DNA from: Rubrivivax sp.
Lineage (GTDB): Bacteria; Pseudomonadota; Gammaproteobacteria; Burkholderiales; Burkholderiaceae_C
Assembly (NCBI GenBank): GCA_018780805.1
Contig: JADMJD010000002.1
Coordinates: 1 to 48,558 of the forward strand
Direction of reading: 5' to 3'
DNA: 48,558 nucleotides
The notes beneath the pieces were generated by a model that worked only from the letters and a program-made list of their open reading frames with translations, ran no database searches and had not been told where the DNA came from. A program made the translations under genes and the position numbers. Shown here piece by piece: positions 16,680-24,756 of the stretch. The first letter of the stretch is position 1, and each line of letters opens with the position of its first letter.

Positions 16680-18848
16680 TCAGAACTCGAGCCGCGCCCC
16701 GAGCGAGTAACTCGCGCGGTTGGACGATTCGCGGGTGGTCACCGAGGCGCTGCCGCCGGTGGGGTCAGGCGTCAGGCGGCGCGCGCTGCCGATCTCGTAG
16801 GTCAGCGTCGATTCCAGCGCCAGGCGTTTCCAGCCGCGGTAGGTCACGCGCAGGCCGGGGGTCCAGCGTTCGCTGGTGCTGCCCTCGGGTGTGCGGTCGC
16901 TGTAGAACTGCAGCGACGGTTCGATCTGCCAGGTCTGCCAGAGGTAGCTGGAGTTGTTGTATGACACCACCAAGCCGTCCAGGCCCGGGCTGCGGATCAC
17001 GGTGAGCGAGCCCACATGGGTGTCACGCTCGGACAGCAGGTTCAGGCCGATCAGCTGCGCGCTGGCGCTGACGATGTTGCCGGTGGCCGGCCGGCCGGTC
17101 TCGAAACCCGGCACGTCGGGCACGGGCGGGATGGCGCCGGTGTTGGTCAGCTGCAGGCTGGCGCCGGTGGTCCAGTGCGGATTGATCGGCCGCGTGACGC
17201 CGATCTGCGCCTGCGTCACCATCGGCGTGATGCGCTGGATCTGCTCGCGCAGCGCCGCCACCGTGGTGTTGGCCAGGCGCTCGTCCATGCGCTTGAAGAC
17301 CATGCCCGGGCGGGTGGGGTCCTCGAAAGTGAGTGCGTTGCCCAGCGACAAGGTGCTCAGCGTGCGCCGGTCCAGCAGCACGGTGTAGACGGTGTTGTCG
17401 GCCGTCACGTGGGTGCCCTGCACGCTGGCCACGTTCAGGCCGCTGAAGGCGATGTCGTAGTCCAGCTGGGTGAAGACGGACGTGCCGGCGTTGAACCAGC
17501 GCAGGTCCAGGCCGATGGCGCGGCGGTCGAGCTCACCGTCGATGCGCTGGTCGATGGCAAAGACACCGGCACCCAGCTGGCCGATCAGGCGCTCGGCGTC
17601 GGCACGCACGCCATAGAAGTAGCGGCGGGTGTCGAACAGCTTCTCGGCCGGCATGCCTGCGGCAGCGCCAAGCTTGATGTTCTTGGCGGCCATCCAATGC
17701 CCCTGCACCCCGTCGAACCGGCCCATCACGCCACCGCCGGTGGGTGATTGGCGCCCCAGCCGTGCACCCCAGCCATCATTCAGTGCCCGGTGGTCGAAGT
17801 ACAGCGACGAGAGCCTGTTCTTGTTGCGCTCCGGGCGGTCCAGGTCGGTGGTGTAGGCGTCGCGGAAGACAAAGCGCTGGTCCAGATCGGCACTGCGCCG
17901 GCGCCAGTTGACGTCCACGTCGTTGAAGACCTGGCTCGTGCGGTCGTCGTTGAACTGCGGCTCGCCGATCACCGGCGGCAGGCCGGCGATGGGGGAGTCC
18001 TGGAACTCCTGGCTGCGCAGCTTGCCGTTGCCACCGTACCAGGTCATCGAGGTCGATGCGGTGAGTGTCACCTCCTCCGGCCGCACAGCGGGATCCGCTG
18101 CGGGCACCGCCGGCGGTGTCGCGGCAGGCAGACCCGCCAGGCGCTGGCGCACACGTTCACTGCCCTCCCCTTGTGGGTACAGCTTCAGGTAGGCCTCGTT
18201 TTCGGCACGCGCGCGCTCGGGCTGACCCAGCGCGGCCCAGGCCAGGCCGGCCAGTTCCTGGGCCTCGCGGGATTGGTCGTTGGGCGGCAGGTCCAGCAGC
18301 GCGTTCAGTGATTCGAGCGCCCGGCCGGCGTCGCCTGCAGCCAGCTGTGTGCGGGCCGTTGCCAGCAGGCCGGCCGCTGTCGTATCCGCGCGCGCAGGGT
18401 CGGGGGTGTCCGCCAGGCCGGCGCCGCGGCCCTGCAGCACGATCTCCAGGCGGCGGCCGTCGCTGCCCATGCGCGCGGTCACACCCCCCGCGGTGCCCAG
18501 ACGCAGCACCAGCCGGCGGTCCCGGTCGCCCTGCCCCGGCTCGTCGGTCAGACGCACGCGGTCCAGGCCGCGCACATGGTCCAGGGCCAGCAGCTGGCTG
18601 CCCAGGCCGACCTCCCGGTTGTTCATGGCCACCAGCTGGTAGTCCACGATCACGGTGTCACCGGCGGCGGTGGCGATCAGGCGCTGGAACTGCACCTCGG
18701 TCGTGAACTGCAGTTCCAGCACGGCGTCGGCGCCGACACGCCGCACCTGCACCTGGTCGACGATGAAGGCCGCTTGCGCGGGTGTGCTCAGAACGCAGGC
18801 CCAGACGGCGGCGGCGCAAGAAAGAGGGGCAAGGCGGAATGGGTGCAT
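16680..18848 (-). CDS. Outer-membrane beta-barrel (porin) of the multiheme conduit, with N-terminal TPR-like region
   Basis: A 722-residue exported protein. The signal peptide is about 1-26, ending STPAQA. Residues 27-135 are a beta-rich domain like AMIN modules. Residues about 140-225 are TPR-like helices (LLATARTQLAAGDAGRALESL and so on). Residues about 245-722 have alternating amphipathic strands and end in the outer-membrane signature LGARLEF with terminal Phe. It follows the 27-motif cytochrome gene by 16 bases. In porin-cytochrome complexes a barrel sheathes a multiheme cytochrome across the outer membrane, so this is the probable partner of the adjacent cytochrome(s) (inference). An ordinary channel or polysaccharide porin is less likely given its neighbours. 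Confidence 0.85.
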   Translation of the reverse strand: MHPFRLAPLSCAAAVWACVLSTPAQAAFIVDQVQVRRVGADAVLELQFTTEVQFQRLIATAAGDTVIVDYQLVAMNNREVGLGSQLLALDHVRGLDRVRLTDEPGQGDRDRRLVLRLGTAGGVTARMGSDGRRLEIVLQGRGAGLADTPDPARADTTAAGLLATARTQLAAGDAGRALESLNALLDLPPNDQSREAQELAGLAWAALGQPERARAENEAYLKLYPQGEGSERVRQRLAGLPAATPPAVPAADPAVRPEEVTLTASTSMTWYGGNGKLRSQEFQDSPIAGLPPVIGEPQFNDDRTSQVFNDVDVNWRRRSADLDQRFVFRDAYTTDLDRPERNKNRLSSLYFDHRALNDGWGARLGRQSPTGGGVMGRFDGVQGHWMAAKNIKLGAAAGMPAEKLFDTRRYFYGVRADAERLIGQLGAGVFAIDQRIDGELDRRAIGLDLRWFNAGTSVFTQLDYDIAFSGLNVASVQGTHVTADNTVYTVLLDRRTLSTLSLGNALTFEDPTRPGMVFKRMDERLANTTVAALREQIQRITPMVTQAQIGVTRPINPHWTTGASLQLTNTGAIPPVPDVPGFETGRPATGNIVSASAQLIGLNLLSERDTHVGSLTVIRSPGLDGLVVSYNNSSYLWQTWQIEPSLQFYSDRTPEGSTSERWTPGLRVTYRGWKRLALESTLTYEIGSARRLTPDPTGGSASVTTRESSNRASYSLGARLEF

Positions 18849-18864
18849 GGTGCGGTGGTGGGTG

Positions 18865-21156
18865 TCAGTCCCACTTCGTGTAGGCGGCGCCCTTGTTGCC
18901 CAGCGGGCGGTGGCAGCCGGATTGCGAGCAGTCGGTGACGCCCGTGGTCTTTTCGTGGGTGAGCGACTTCTTCTCCATGTCGCCCAGCCAGGCGGTGGAT
19001 TTGTCGTGGCAGGCCTTGCACCAGCCGGCGCCGTTGCCCTGGCTGTTGTTGTGGTTCATGCGCATCGAGCCCCAGCTGGTGGTGGTGGTGTGACAGGCGT
19101 TGCAGTCCATCGCGGCGCCGGCCAGCAACTGCACTTCCGGGATGTGGTTGGCCGGCTTGGCCGTGGCCCCGGCGCCGGTGAAGTTGCCGCCATGGCAGGA
19201 CTTGCAGGTGGCGGCCGCCACCACCGTGTGGTTCATCGCCATCGACGCCGTCCACGAGGTTTGAGAGCGGTGGCACGAGTCGCAACGCGCCGCACCCGGG
19301 GGCACCGGGATGTGGTTGGCCGGTTTGCCGGTGGCGGTGGTGCCGTTGTGGCAGGTGTCGCAGGTGCCGGTGCCCACGGCGTTGGCCGGTGAATGCGCAA
19401 AGTTCACCACCGACCAGCTGGTGGTGGACTTGTGGCAGCTTTCGCAGTTGCCGGTGACGCCCGCGTGTGTGGGATTGGCCGGTTTGCCGGTGGCGCCACC
19501 GTAGGCACCGCTGTGGCAGGTCGAACAGCTGGTGCTGATGCTGAAGTTGGCGTGCAGGCGGCCGTTGGCCCAGGTGCTGGTGCTGCCCTTGTGGCAGCCG
19601 TCACAGTTGGCTGCGGCCGTCACCGGCACGGCGGCGTAGGGGATGTGGTTGGCGGGTTTGCCGTCGGCCGGCGGGTAGCCGCCGTTGTGGCAGCTGGCGC
19701 ACTGGGCGGTCACCGGCGCCTGGGTGTGGTTCCATTTCGTCGGCGTCCAGCCGGTGGTGCCGTGGCAGCTGAAGCAGGTGGCCGCACCCGTGGGGATGTG
19801 GGTGCCGGGTTTGCCGGTGGCGGTGCTGCCGTTGTGGCAGCTGGCGCAGTTGGTGGAGGCGTTGAAGCCGCTGTGGTCGACCCTGGCCGAGGCCCAGCTG
19901 CTGGTGGACTTGTGGCAGCTCTCGCAGTTGCCGGTGACGCCGGCGTGCAGCGGGTCGTTGGGTTTGCCGGTGGCGTCCGGGAAGGCACCGCTGTGACAGG
20001 TCGAACAGCTGGTGCTGATGCTGAAGTTGGCGTGCAGGCGGCCGTTGGCCCAGGTGCTGGTGCTGCCCTTGTGGCAGCCGTCACAGTTGGCTGCGGCCGT
20101 CACCGGCACGGCGGCGTAGGGGATGTGGTTGGCGGGTTTGCCGTCGGCCGGCGGGTAGCCGCCGTTGTGGCAGCTGGCGCACTGGGCGGTCACCGGCGCC
20201 TGGGTGTGGTTCCATTTCGTCGGCGTCCAGCCGGTGGTGCCGTGGCAGCTGAAGCAGGTGGCCGCACCCGTGGGGATGTGGGTGCCGGGTTTGCCGGTGG
20301 CGGTGCTGCCGTTGTGGCAGCTGGCGCAGTTGGTGGAGGCGTTGAAGCCGCTGTGGTCGACCCTGGCCGAGGCCCAGCTGCTGGTGGACTTGTGGCAGCT
20401 CTCGCAGTTGCCGGTGACGCCGGCGTGCAGCGGGTTGTTGGGTTTGCCGGTGGCGTCCGGATAGGCGCCGCTGTGGCAGGTCGAACACGACGCGCTGATG
20501 CTGAAGTTGGGGTGCACACGGGCACCCGTCCAGCTGCGGGTACCACCCTTGTGGCAGCTGTCGCAACTGGCCGTGGCCATGGCCGGCACGGCCGTGGTGG
20601 GCACATGGCTGGCGGGTTTGCCGCTGGCGCGGCTGCCGTTGTGGCAGGTCTGGCAGGTGCCCGGCACCACACCGGCGTGGTCAAAGGCCTTGGCCGGCAA
20701 CCAGGCGCTGCTGCGGTGGCAGCTGTCGCAGCTGGCCGTGGTGGGCACGTGGCTGGCCGTTTTGCCCGGCGCGATGGCCCCGTTGTGGCAGGTGGTGCAA
20801 GAGCCGGGTGTCACGCCGATGTGGCGGAAGCGCGCGCCGGCAAAGGTCGCGGTGTTGTGGCAGCTGTCGCAGGCCTGGCGGGTGGGCAGGTGGTTGGCCG
20901 GCATCACGGTGTTGCCTGTGGACAAGCGCCGGCCCGTGGAGTGGCAGGCCACACAGTCGCGTGGTGTGCCCTTGAGCACGCCGCCCTGGTGGCACGACTC
21001 GCAGCGCGTCTTGGCGTGGGCGTCCTGCAGCGCGAAGCCGGTGCTCAGGTGGTCGAACGCCGGTGTTGCGGGCTGTGCCTGCACCAGGCCCATGGCGCCG
21101 AGCAGCAGGCCCAGCAGGATCGACAGCAGCCACCACCCACGCCCTTTGCGTCGCAT
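18865..21156 (-). CDS. Giant multiheme cytochrome c with 27 heme-binding motifs
   Basis: A 763-residue exported protein with 26 CXXCH motifs plus one C-terminal CX4CH (CSQSGCH, about residue 743). The signal peptide is about 1-28 (GAMGLVQAQPA region). Outside the heme motifs it is low-complexity Gly/Thr/Ser/Asn with recurring GKPxxHIP and W...H segments, giving about one non-motif His per heme. Residues 233-392 and 393-552 are almost identical six-heme units. The start ATG at 21156 shares its A with the stop of the 24-heme gene; an in-frame extension to 21414 lies inside that gene and has no signal peptide. It is likely a long heme wire inserted in, or outside, the outer-membrane barrel (inference). 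There is no sign of an enzyme active site. Confidence 0.92.
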   Translation of the reverse strand: MRRKGRGWWLLSILLGLLLGAMGLVQAQPATPAFDHLSTGFALQDAHAKTRCESCHQGGVLKGTPRDCVACHSTGRRLSTGNTVMPANHLPTRQACDSCHNTATFAGARFRHIGVTPGSCTTCHNGAIAPGKTASHVPTTASCDSCHRSSAWLPAKAFDHAGVVPGTCQTCHNGSRASGKPASHVPTTAVPAMATASCDSCHKGGTRSWTGARVHPNFSISASCSTCHSGAYPDATGKPNNPLHAGVTGNCESCHKSTSSWASARVDHSGFNASTNCASCHNGSTATGKPGTHIPTGAATCFSCHGTTGWTPTKWNHTQAPVTAQCASCHNGGYPPADGKPANHIPYAAVPVTAAANCDGCHKGSTSTWANGRLHANFSISTSCSTCHSGAFPDATGKPNDPLHAGVTGNCESCHKSTSSWASARVDHSGFNASTNCASCHNGSTATGKPGTHIPTGAATCFSCHGTTGWTPTKWNHTQAPVTAQCASCHNGGYPPADGKPANHIPYAAVPVTAAANCDGCHKGSTSTWANGRLHANFSISTSCSTCHSGAYGGATGKPANPTHAGVTGNCESCHKSTTSWSVVNFAHSPANAVGTGTCDTCHNGTTATGKPANHIPVPPGAARCDSCHRSQTSWTASMAMNHTVVAAATCKSCHGGNFTGAGATAKPANHIPEVQLLAGAAMDCNACHTTTTSWGSMRMNHNNSQGNGAGWCKACHDKSTAWLGDMEKKSLTHEKTTGVTDCSQSGCHRPLGNKGAAYTKWD
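19501..20460 (-). repeat. Tandem 480-bp duplication inside the 27-motif cytochrome gene
   Basis: Bases 19501-19980 and 19981-20460 differ at only three positions (19502/19982, 19516/19996, 19956/20436). The core 19517-19955 is identical to 19997-20435 over 439 bases. Each copy is in frame and encodes 160 residues with six heme motifs and six extra histidines. More diverged relatives of the unit flank both sides. It is a recent in-frame duplication that adds six hemes. Confidence 0.97.
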
Positions 21157-22961
21157 CACGACCCCCCCTTTTGGCCGCCCGCGGCACGCTGGCGCACCTG
21201 GCGCCAACTGCTGCTGACATGGCATTGCTCGCAGCGCGCACCGAAGGCGCCGTCGTGTTGGTCGTCCCGCTGGTGGCAGGCGATGCAGGTGTCGCCCACC
21301 GCGGCGATGGCCTGGCCGGCAGGTGCCGGTCGGCTGTGGCAGGCCACGCAGGCCAGCGGTTGGTGGGCGCCGTCCAGCGCGAAGCGGGTGCGCCGGCCGT
21401 GGTCGAAGGTCCACAGGCGCCAGTCGCGGGTGTTGTGGCAGCTCTCGCAGGCGGTGCCCAGGCTGGCCTTGTGGCGGTCGTCACTGCGGTGGCAGCCAAT
21501 GCAATCGCGTGGTGCGTCGCGGTAGCGCGGTGTGGCGTGGCAGCTCTTGCAGGTGGTCGTCAGGTGCCGGCCGGTGAGCGCAAACCGCGCCTTGGCGTGG
21601 TCGAAGCGGGTGTCCTGCCACCGGGTTTCGCCATGGCAGCTGTCGCACTGCGTGCCCAGCTGGCCTTGGTGTTTGTCGTCGGGGCGGTGGCAGGCCACGC
21701 AGGTGGACGGTGTTTCGCGGTAACGCTGGTCGCGGTGGCAGTCGTTGCAGGCCACCTGCTGGTGGGCCCCGCGCAGTGCAAAGCGGGCCTTGGCGTGGTC
21801 AAACCGTTTGACGTCCTTCCAGCCTTGTTCGACGTGGCAGGACTCGCAGGTGTTGCCCAGCGTGGGCTGGTGTTTGTCGTCTTTCTGGTGGCAGGCCACA
21901 CAGCGCTGGTCCGCCACCTTGTACGTGGTCTTGTCGGTGTGACACGAGGCACAGGCCACCGGCTTGTGGCCGCCCCGCAGGGGGTAGCGGGTTTTGTCGT
22001 GGTCGAACTTGGCCACCTCGGTCCAACGTTGTTCGGTGTGGCAGGCGGCGCACTCGGTGCCGAGGCTGCCCTTGTGTTTGTCGTCGCCGCGGTGGCAGCC
22101 GACGCAGGTGGTGGGCGCCTTGTCCTTGTAGAGCGCACCCGTGTGGCAGGCCGTGCAGGCGGTGTCGCGGTGCGCGCCCCGCAGGCTGAAACGTGTGTCG
22201 CGGTCGTGGCGGAAGGTGCTTGGCTTCCAGGCCTGGGTGGCATGGCAGCTGTCGCACTGGTCGCCAAAACGGCCCTTGTGGCCCTTGGCACCGTCGTCAT
22301 CGGCCTTGTGACAGGCCACGCAGGCTTCTGGCGCGTCCTGGTAGACCGCGCTGCGGTGGCAGTCGCTGCAGGCGGCGTCGATGTGTTTGCCGGTGAGCGG
22401 GAAACGTGTCTTGCTGTGGTCGATGCGGGTTTTTTTCCAGTCCGCTTCGGTGTGGCAGTCGGCACAGCCGGCACCCAGGCTGCCCTTGTGCACATCGTCC
22501 GCGCGGTGGCAGGCATTGCAGGTTTGCGGTGCGTCGCGCCATTTCTTGCCTGCGCTGTGGCAGGCGTCGCAGGCGATGGCGCTGTGTTGGCCCAGCAGCG
22601 CATAGTCGGTCTGCTGGTGGTCGAAGCGCTTCTGATCCAGCACCACGATGTGGGCATCACGGCCCTTGTGGTCGGTGTGGCAGCTGCGGCAGGCCTGCGG
22701 CTTGATGCGCCCGTGCATGCCGGTGTGGCCGCGCACGTCGCGCGCGACGTCCTTATGGCAGTCCATGCAGCGCCCGTTCTGGGCCTCGCGGTCGAAGCGC
22801 ACATGGCAGGCCGCGCAGTCGTCCTCCCACTTCTGGTGGCCGCTGATCACCGCGCCAGGCCGCAGCACCGATTCCAGCGATTGCGCCGCCGCCGGCACCG
22901 GCACCAGCACCGCGAGCCCCATGGCCCATCCCAGCAGCAGCCGACACAACAGGGTCCGCAT
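21156..22961 (-). CDS. 24-heme c-type cytochrome with three-heme repeats
   Basis: A 601-residue exported protein with 24 CXXCH motifs. The signal peptide is about 1-27, ending VPAAA. From about residue 130 on it consists of roughly seven repeats of about 68 residues. Each repeat has three CXXCH motifs and conserved histidines in FDHxKxR, LxGxH and DDKHxGSLG. This gives one spare His per heme, as expected for bis-His ligation. The start ATG at 22961 shares its A with the stop of the di-heme b gene; an in-frame extension to 23246 has no signal peptide. It is more charged and soluble-looking than the 27-motif protein, so a periplasm-spanning carrier between inner membrane and barrel is the favoured role (inference). 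Confidence 0.93.
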   Translation of the reverse strand: MRTLLCRLLLGWAMGLAVLVPVPAAAQSLESVLRPGAVISGHQKWEDDCAACHVRFDREAQNGRCMDCHKDVARDVRGHTGMHGRIKPQACRSCHTDHKGRDAHIVVLDQKRFDHQQTDYALLGQHSAIACDACHSAGKKWRDAPQTCNACHRADDVHKGSLGAGCADCHTEADWKKTRIDHSKTRFPLTGKHIDAACSDCHRSAVYQDAPEACVACHKADDDGAKGHKGRFGDQCDSCHATQAWKPSTFRHDRDTRFSLRGAHRDTACTACHTGALYKDKAPTTCVGCHRGDDKHKGSLGTECAACHTEQRWTEVAKFDHDKTRYPLRGGHKPVACASCHTDKTTYKVADQRCVACHQKDDKHQPTLGNTCESCHVEQGWKDVKRFDHAKARFALRGAHQQVACNDCHRDQRYRETPSTCVACHRPDDKHQGQLGTQCDSCHGETRWQDTRFDHAKARFALTGRHLTTTCKSCHATPRYRDAPRDCIGCHRSDDRHKASLGTACESCHNTRDWRLWTFDHGRRTRFALDGAHQPLACVACHSRPAPAGQAIAAVGDTCIACHQRDDQHDGAFGARCEQCHVSSSWRQVRQRAAGGQKGGS

Positions 22962-23845
22962 CAGTAGGCATGCACGGCCACCACGTGCACGACGGCACTG
23001 ACCACCAGCAGCACGACAAACGGCAGGTGAGCCACGTGCCAGAGCGCAAACACCCTGTCGTAGGCGGTGAACTGCGCCACCCGCACCACGGCCAGCAGGT
23101 ACTGCCGGACGAGGTTTCGGCCGTGGCGTTCGCGTCGGGCCAACTCGGCCGTGTCCCAGGCCTCGGCCGCCGCGCGTTGTTGCAAAGCCGAGCGCAGCGC
23201 GCGCTGGCAACGCCACTGCACCAGCATCTGGCGCACCGGCAGCCACAGCACCTGCTGCAGCGTGGCGCGCCAGCGTGCATCGGGCCGCAGGGTCTGCTGC
23301 TCAAAGGCCACCAGCAGGGCCTCGGCCTGCGGCGCAAAGTGCAAACGGCTGCGGGCCTGGGCCTCGACGAAGCCGGCATGCTGCTGCAACTCGCGCAAGG
23401 TGGTGCGTTCACCCTGCAGCCCGCGGTGGACACGCACGTACAAAAAGCGCCCGACCACGCCGCTGAGCACCACCACGACCATGCTGGCCAGCGCCACGCC
23501 GGCATTGACGGAGCCGATGCGGAAGGTGGAGTGCAGCAGGATCAGCCACGGCCCCAGCAAGCCCAGGCCGATGTGCACCCAGAGCCAGACACGTGCCTGC
23601 CCCAGCCGGTGCAACACACGCAGGTGTTTGCGCAGCGGGTAGAGGAAGACCAGCAGCATCATCACGCCGCCAGCCACCGCCAGCCGGTAGCTCAGGTCAT
23701 CGCCGGAGCGGAAGACACCCATGCGGCTGATGGCCCAGGCCGCCGCCACGGCCGCCAGCATGCCGGCGCTGACGGCCAGGTCCGACCAGATCGGCTGGCG
23801 GGGGGTACCGGTGGGCACCGGCGGGGTGGAGATCGAGGCGCTCAT
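22961..23845 (-). CDS. Integral membrane di-heme b-type cytochrome-like protein (operon head)
   Basis: A 294-residue membrane protein with about six helices and a long, charged central loop (about 138-245). His91/His105 and His273/His287 are each 14 residues apart (HX13H), the di-heme b bundle signature. The segments VHIGLGLLGPWLILLH and HLPFVVLLVVSAVVH align in pattern with the 5302-5880 protein. The start ATG has GAGG 7 bases upstream; a TTG seven codons earlier is the alternative. It would link the quinone pool or a cytoplasmic donor to the 24-heme protein whose start overlaps its stop (inference). It is the first structural gene of the multiheme operon. Confidence 0.83.
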   Translation of the reverse strand: MSASISTPPVPTGTPRQPIWSDLAVSAGMLAAVAAAWAISRMGVFRSGDDLSYRLAVAGGVMMLLVFLYPLRKHLRVLHRLGQARVWLWVHIGLGLLGPWLILLHSTFRIGSVNAGVALASMVVVVLSGVVGRFLYVRVHRGLQGERTTLRELQQHAGFVEAQARSRLHFAPQAEALLVAFEQQTLRPDARWRATLQQVLWLPVRQMLVQWRCQRALRSALQQRAAAEAWDTAELARRERHGRNLVRQYLLAVVRVAQFTAYDRVFALWHVAHLPFVVLLVVSAVVHVVAVHAY

Positions 23846-23871
23846 CGTTGAGCCTCGATTCTTCAAGGTTT

Positions 23872-23885
23872 GGGAAACTTTTCCC
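23872..23885. promoter_or_regulatory. Inverted repeat before the multiheme operon
   Basis: GGGAAA-CT-TTTCCC lies in the 62-base gap between the response regulator gene and the di-heme b gene. On the minus strand a weak promoter, TTGATT-N17-TAAGGG, runs into it. It could be an operator for the operon. It has no T-run and is too short to be a convincing terminator. Confidence 0.35.
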
Positions 23886-23907
23886 TTAATGTGCGTTCAG
23901 TTGCAAA

Positions 23908-24648
23908 TCAAGGGCGGGGCACGGCACGCAGCACGTAACCCTGGCCACGCACCGTGGCCAGCTGCTCGTCGCCGATCTGGCGGCGCAGGTGGTGCACATG
24001 CACCTCCACCACGTTGCTGCCGCGCTCCCGGTTGCCGGGTGGCAGCTCCGCCTCCAGCTGTGCCCGCGACAGCACCTCGCCCGGGTGCCGCATCAACACG
24101 TGCAGCAGATCAAACTGCCGGGCCGACAGCTCCAGCAGGCTGCCGTGGCGCCGCACGACCCGGGCCACCGGGTCCAGCGCCAGCGGGCCCACGCAGAGCA
24201 CGGCGCCAGCGGCGGAACAGGCCTGGCGCTGTGCGATCACCCGCAGGCGGACCAGGATCTCGTGGGCATCTTCAGCATGGCAGCAGAAATCGTCGGCGCC
24301 GGCCTGCAATGCACGCTGGGGGCTGCTGGAGCAGCCGGGGGGCACCAGGGCGAGCAAGGCCAGCGCCTGGCCCGGTGAGGCATGGTGCCTCAGGCTCTCC
24401 AGCGCCAGCAGGCCGCGCTCGGTCTGCTGGCGGAGGTCGATGACCACGGTCCGCGCATGGCCGGCACGCAAGGGGGCGGTGCTGCCAGCGGTCAATGTAC
24501 CGGTCAACCCGGCGACCTGGAGCTGGCAACCCTGCAGCGCCAGGCTGGGGAGCAGGCCTTGCACCAGCAAGTTGTCGTCGCTGACCAGCAGGCCGGCCGT
24601 GCCATGTGCAGCGGGTGGGTCGGTGGGATCGGGAGGGTGCAGGGGCAT
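23908..24648 (-). CDS. OmpR/PhoB-type response regulator with atypical receiver
   Basis: About 246 residues: an N-terminal receiver-like domain (LLVSDDN..., VVIDLRQ for the acceptor Asp) and a C-terminal winged helix (ELSARQFDLLHVLMRHPGEVLSRAQL, then SNVVEVHVHHLRRQIG and VRGQGYVL). The receiver lacks the usual conserved Lys (KP) after the ADDF segment, where CCHAED is found, so phosphorylation switching may be altered. No sensor kinase is encoded in the window. It lies directly upstream of, and in the same direction as, the multiheme operon, making it the likely regulator. Start uncertain: ATG 24648 fits the domain edge, while GTG 24738 would add 30 residues. Neither has a clear Shine-Dalgarno. 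Confidence 0.8.
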   Translation of the reverse strand: MPLHPPDPTDPPAAHGTAGLLVSDDNLLVQGLLPSLALQGCQLQVAGLTGTLTAGSTAPLRAGHARTVVIDLRQQTERGLLALESLRHHASPGQALALLALVPPGCSSSPQRALQAGADDFCCHAEDAHEILVRLRVIAQRQACSAAGAVLCVGPLALDPVARVVRRHGSLLELSARQFDLLHVLMRHPGEVLSRAQLEAELPPGNRERGSNVVEVHVHHLRRQIGDEQLATVRGQGYVLRAVPRP

Positions 24649-24756
24649 GGGCGGACCGAGCCGCACATGCTGAGCCAGCCGCCTGAGGCTGACCTGAAGA
24701 ACCTTCAGCACAGTGTGCAGAAGGGACCCGCCTGGCACGGCCGGCGGGCAACTGCC

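Noticed and set aside
14945..17005. Very long open frame on the plus strand (about 686 codons) opposite ccmF and the barrel gene
   Set aside because: Its composition is Gln/His/Arg/Gly-rich, as expected from antisense reading of GC-rich membrane-protein codons. The opposite strand has clear CcmF and barrel features.
21157..21414. N-terminal extension of the 27-motif cytochrome
   Set aside because: It lies inside the 24-heme gene and reads as Arg/Pro-rich nonsense. The ATG at 21156 gives a proper signal peptide and overlaps the upstream stop.
19393..21525. 710-codon plus-strand open frame opposite the multiheme genes
   Set aside because: Repetitive Val/Ala/Gly sequence arises from the antisense of repeated CXXCH coding. 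It has no start signal or family resemblance.
18865..22961. Regularly spaced repeats resembling a CRISPR array
   Set aside because: The period follows in-frame protein repeats with CXXCH codons. There are no identical short repeats separated by unique spacers.
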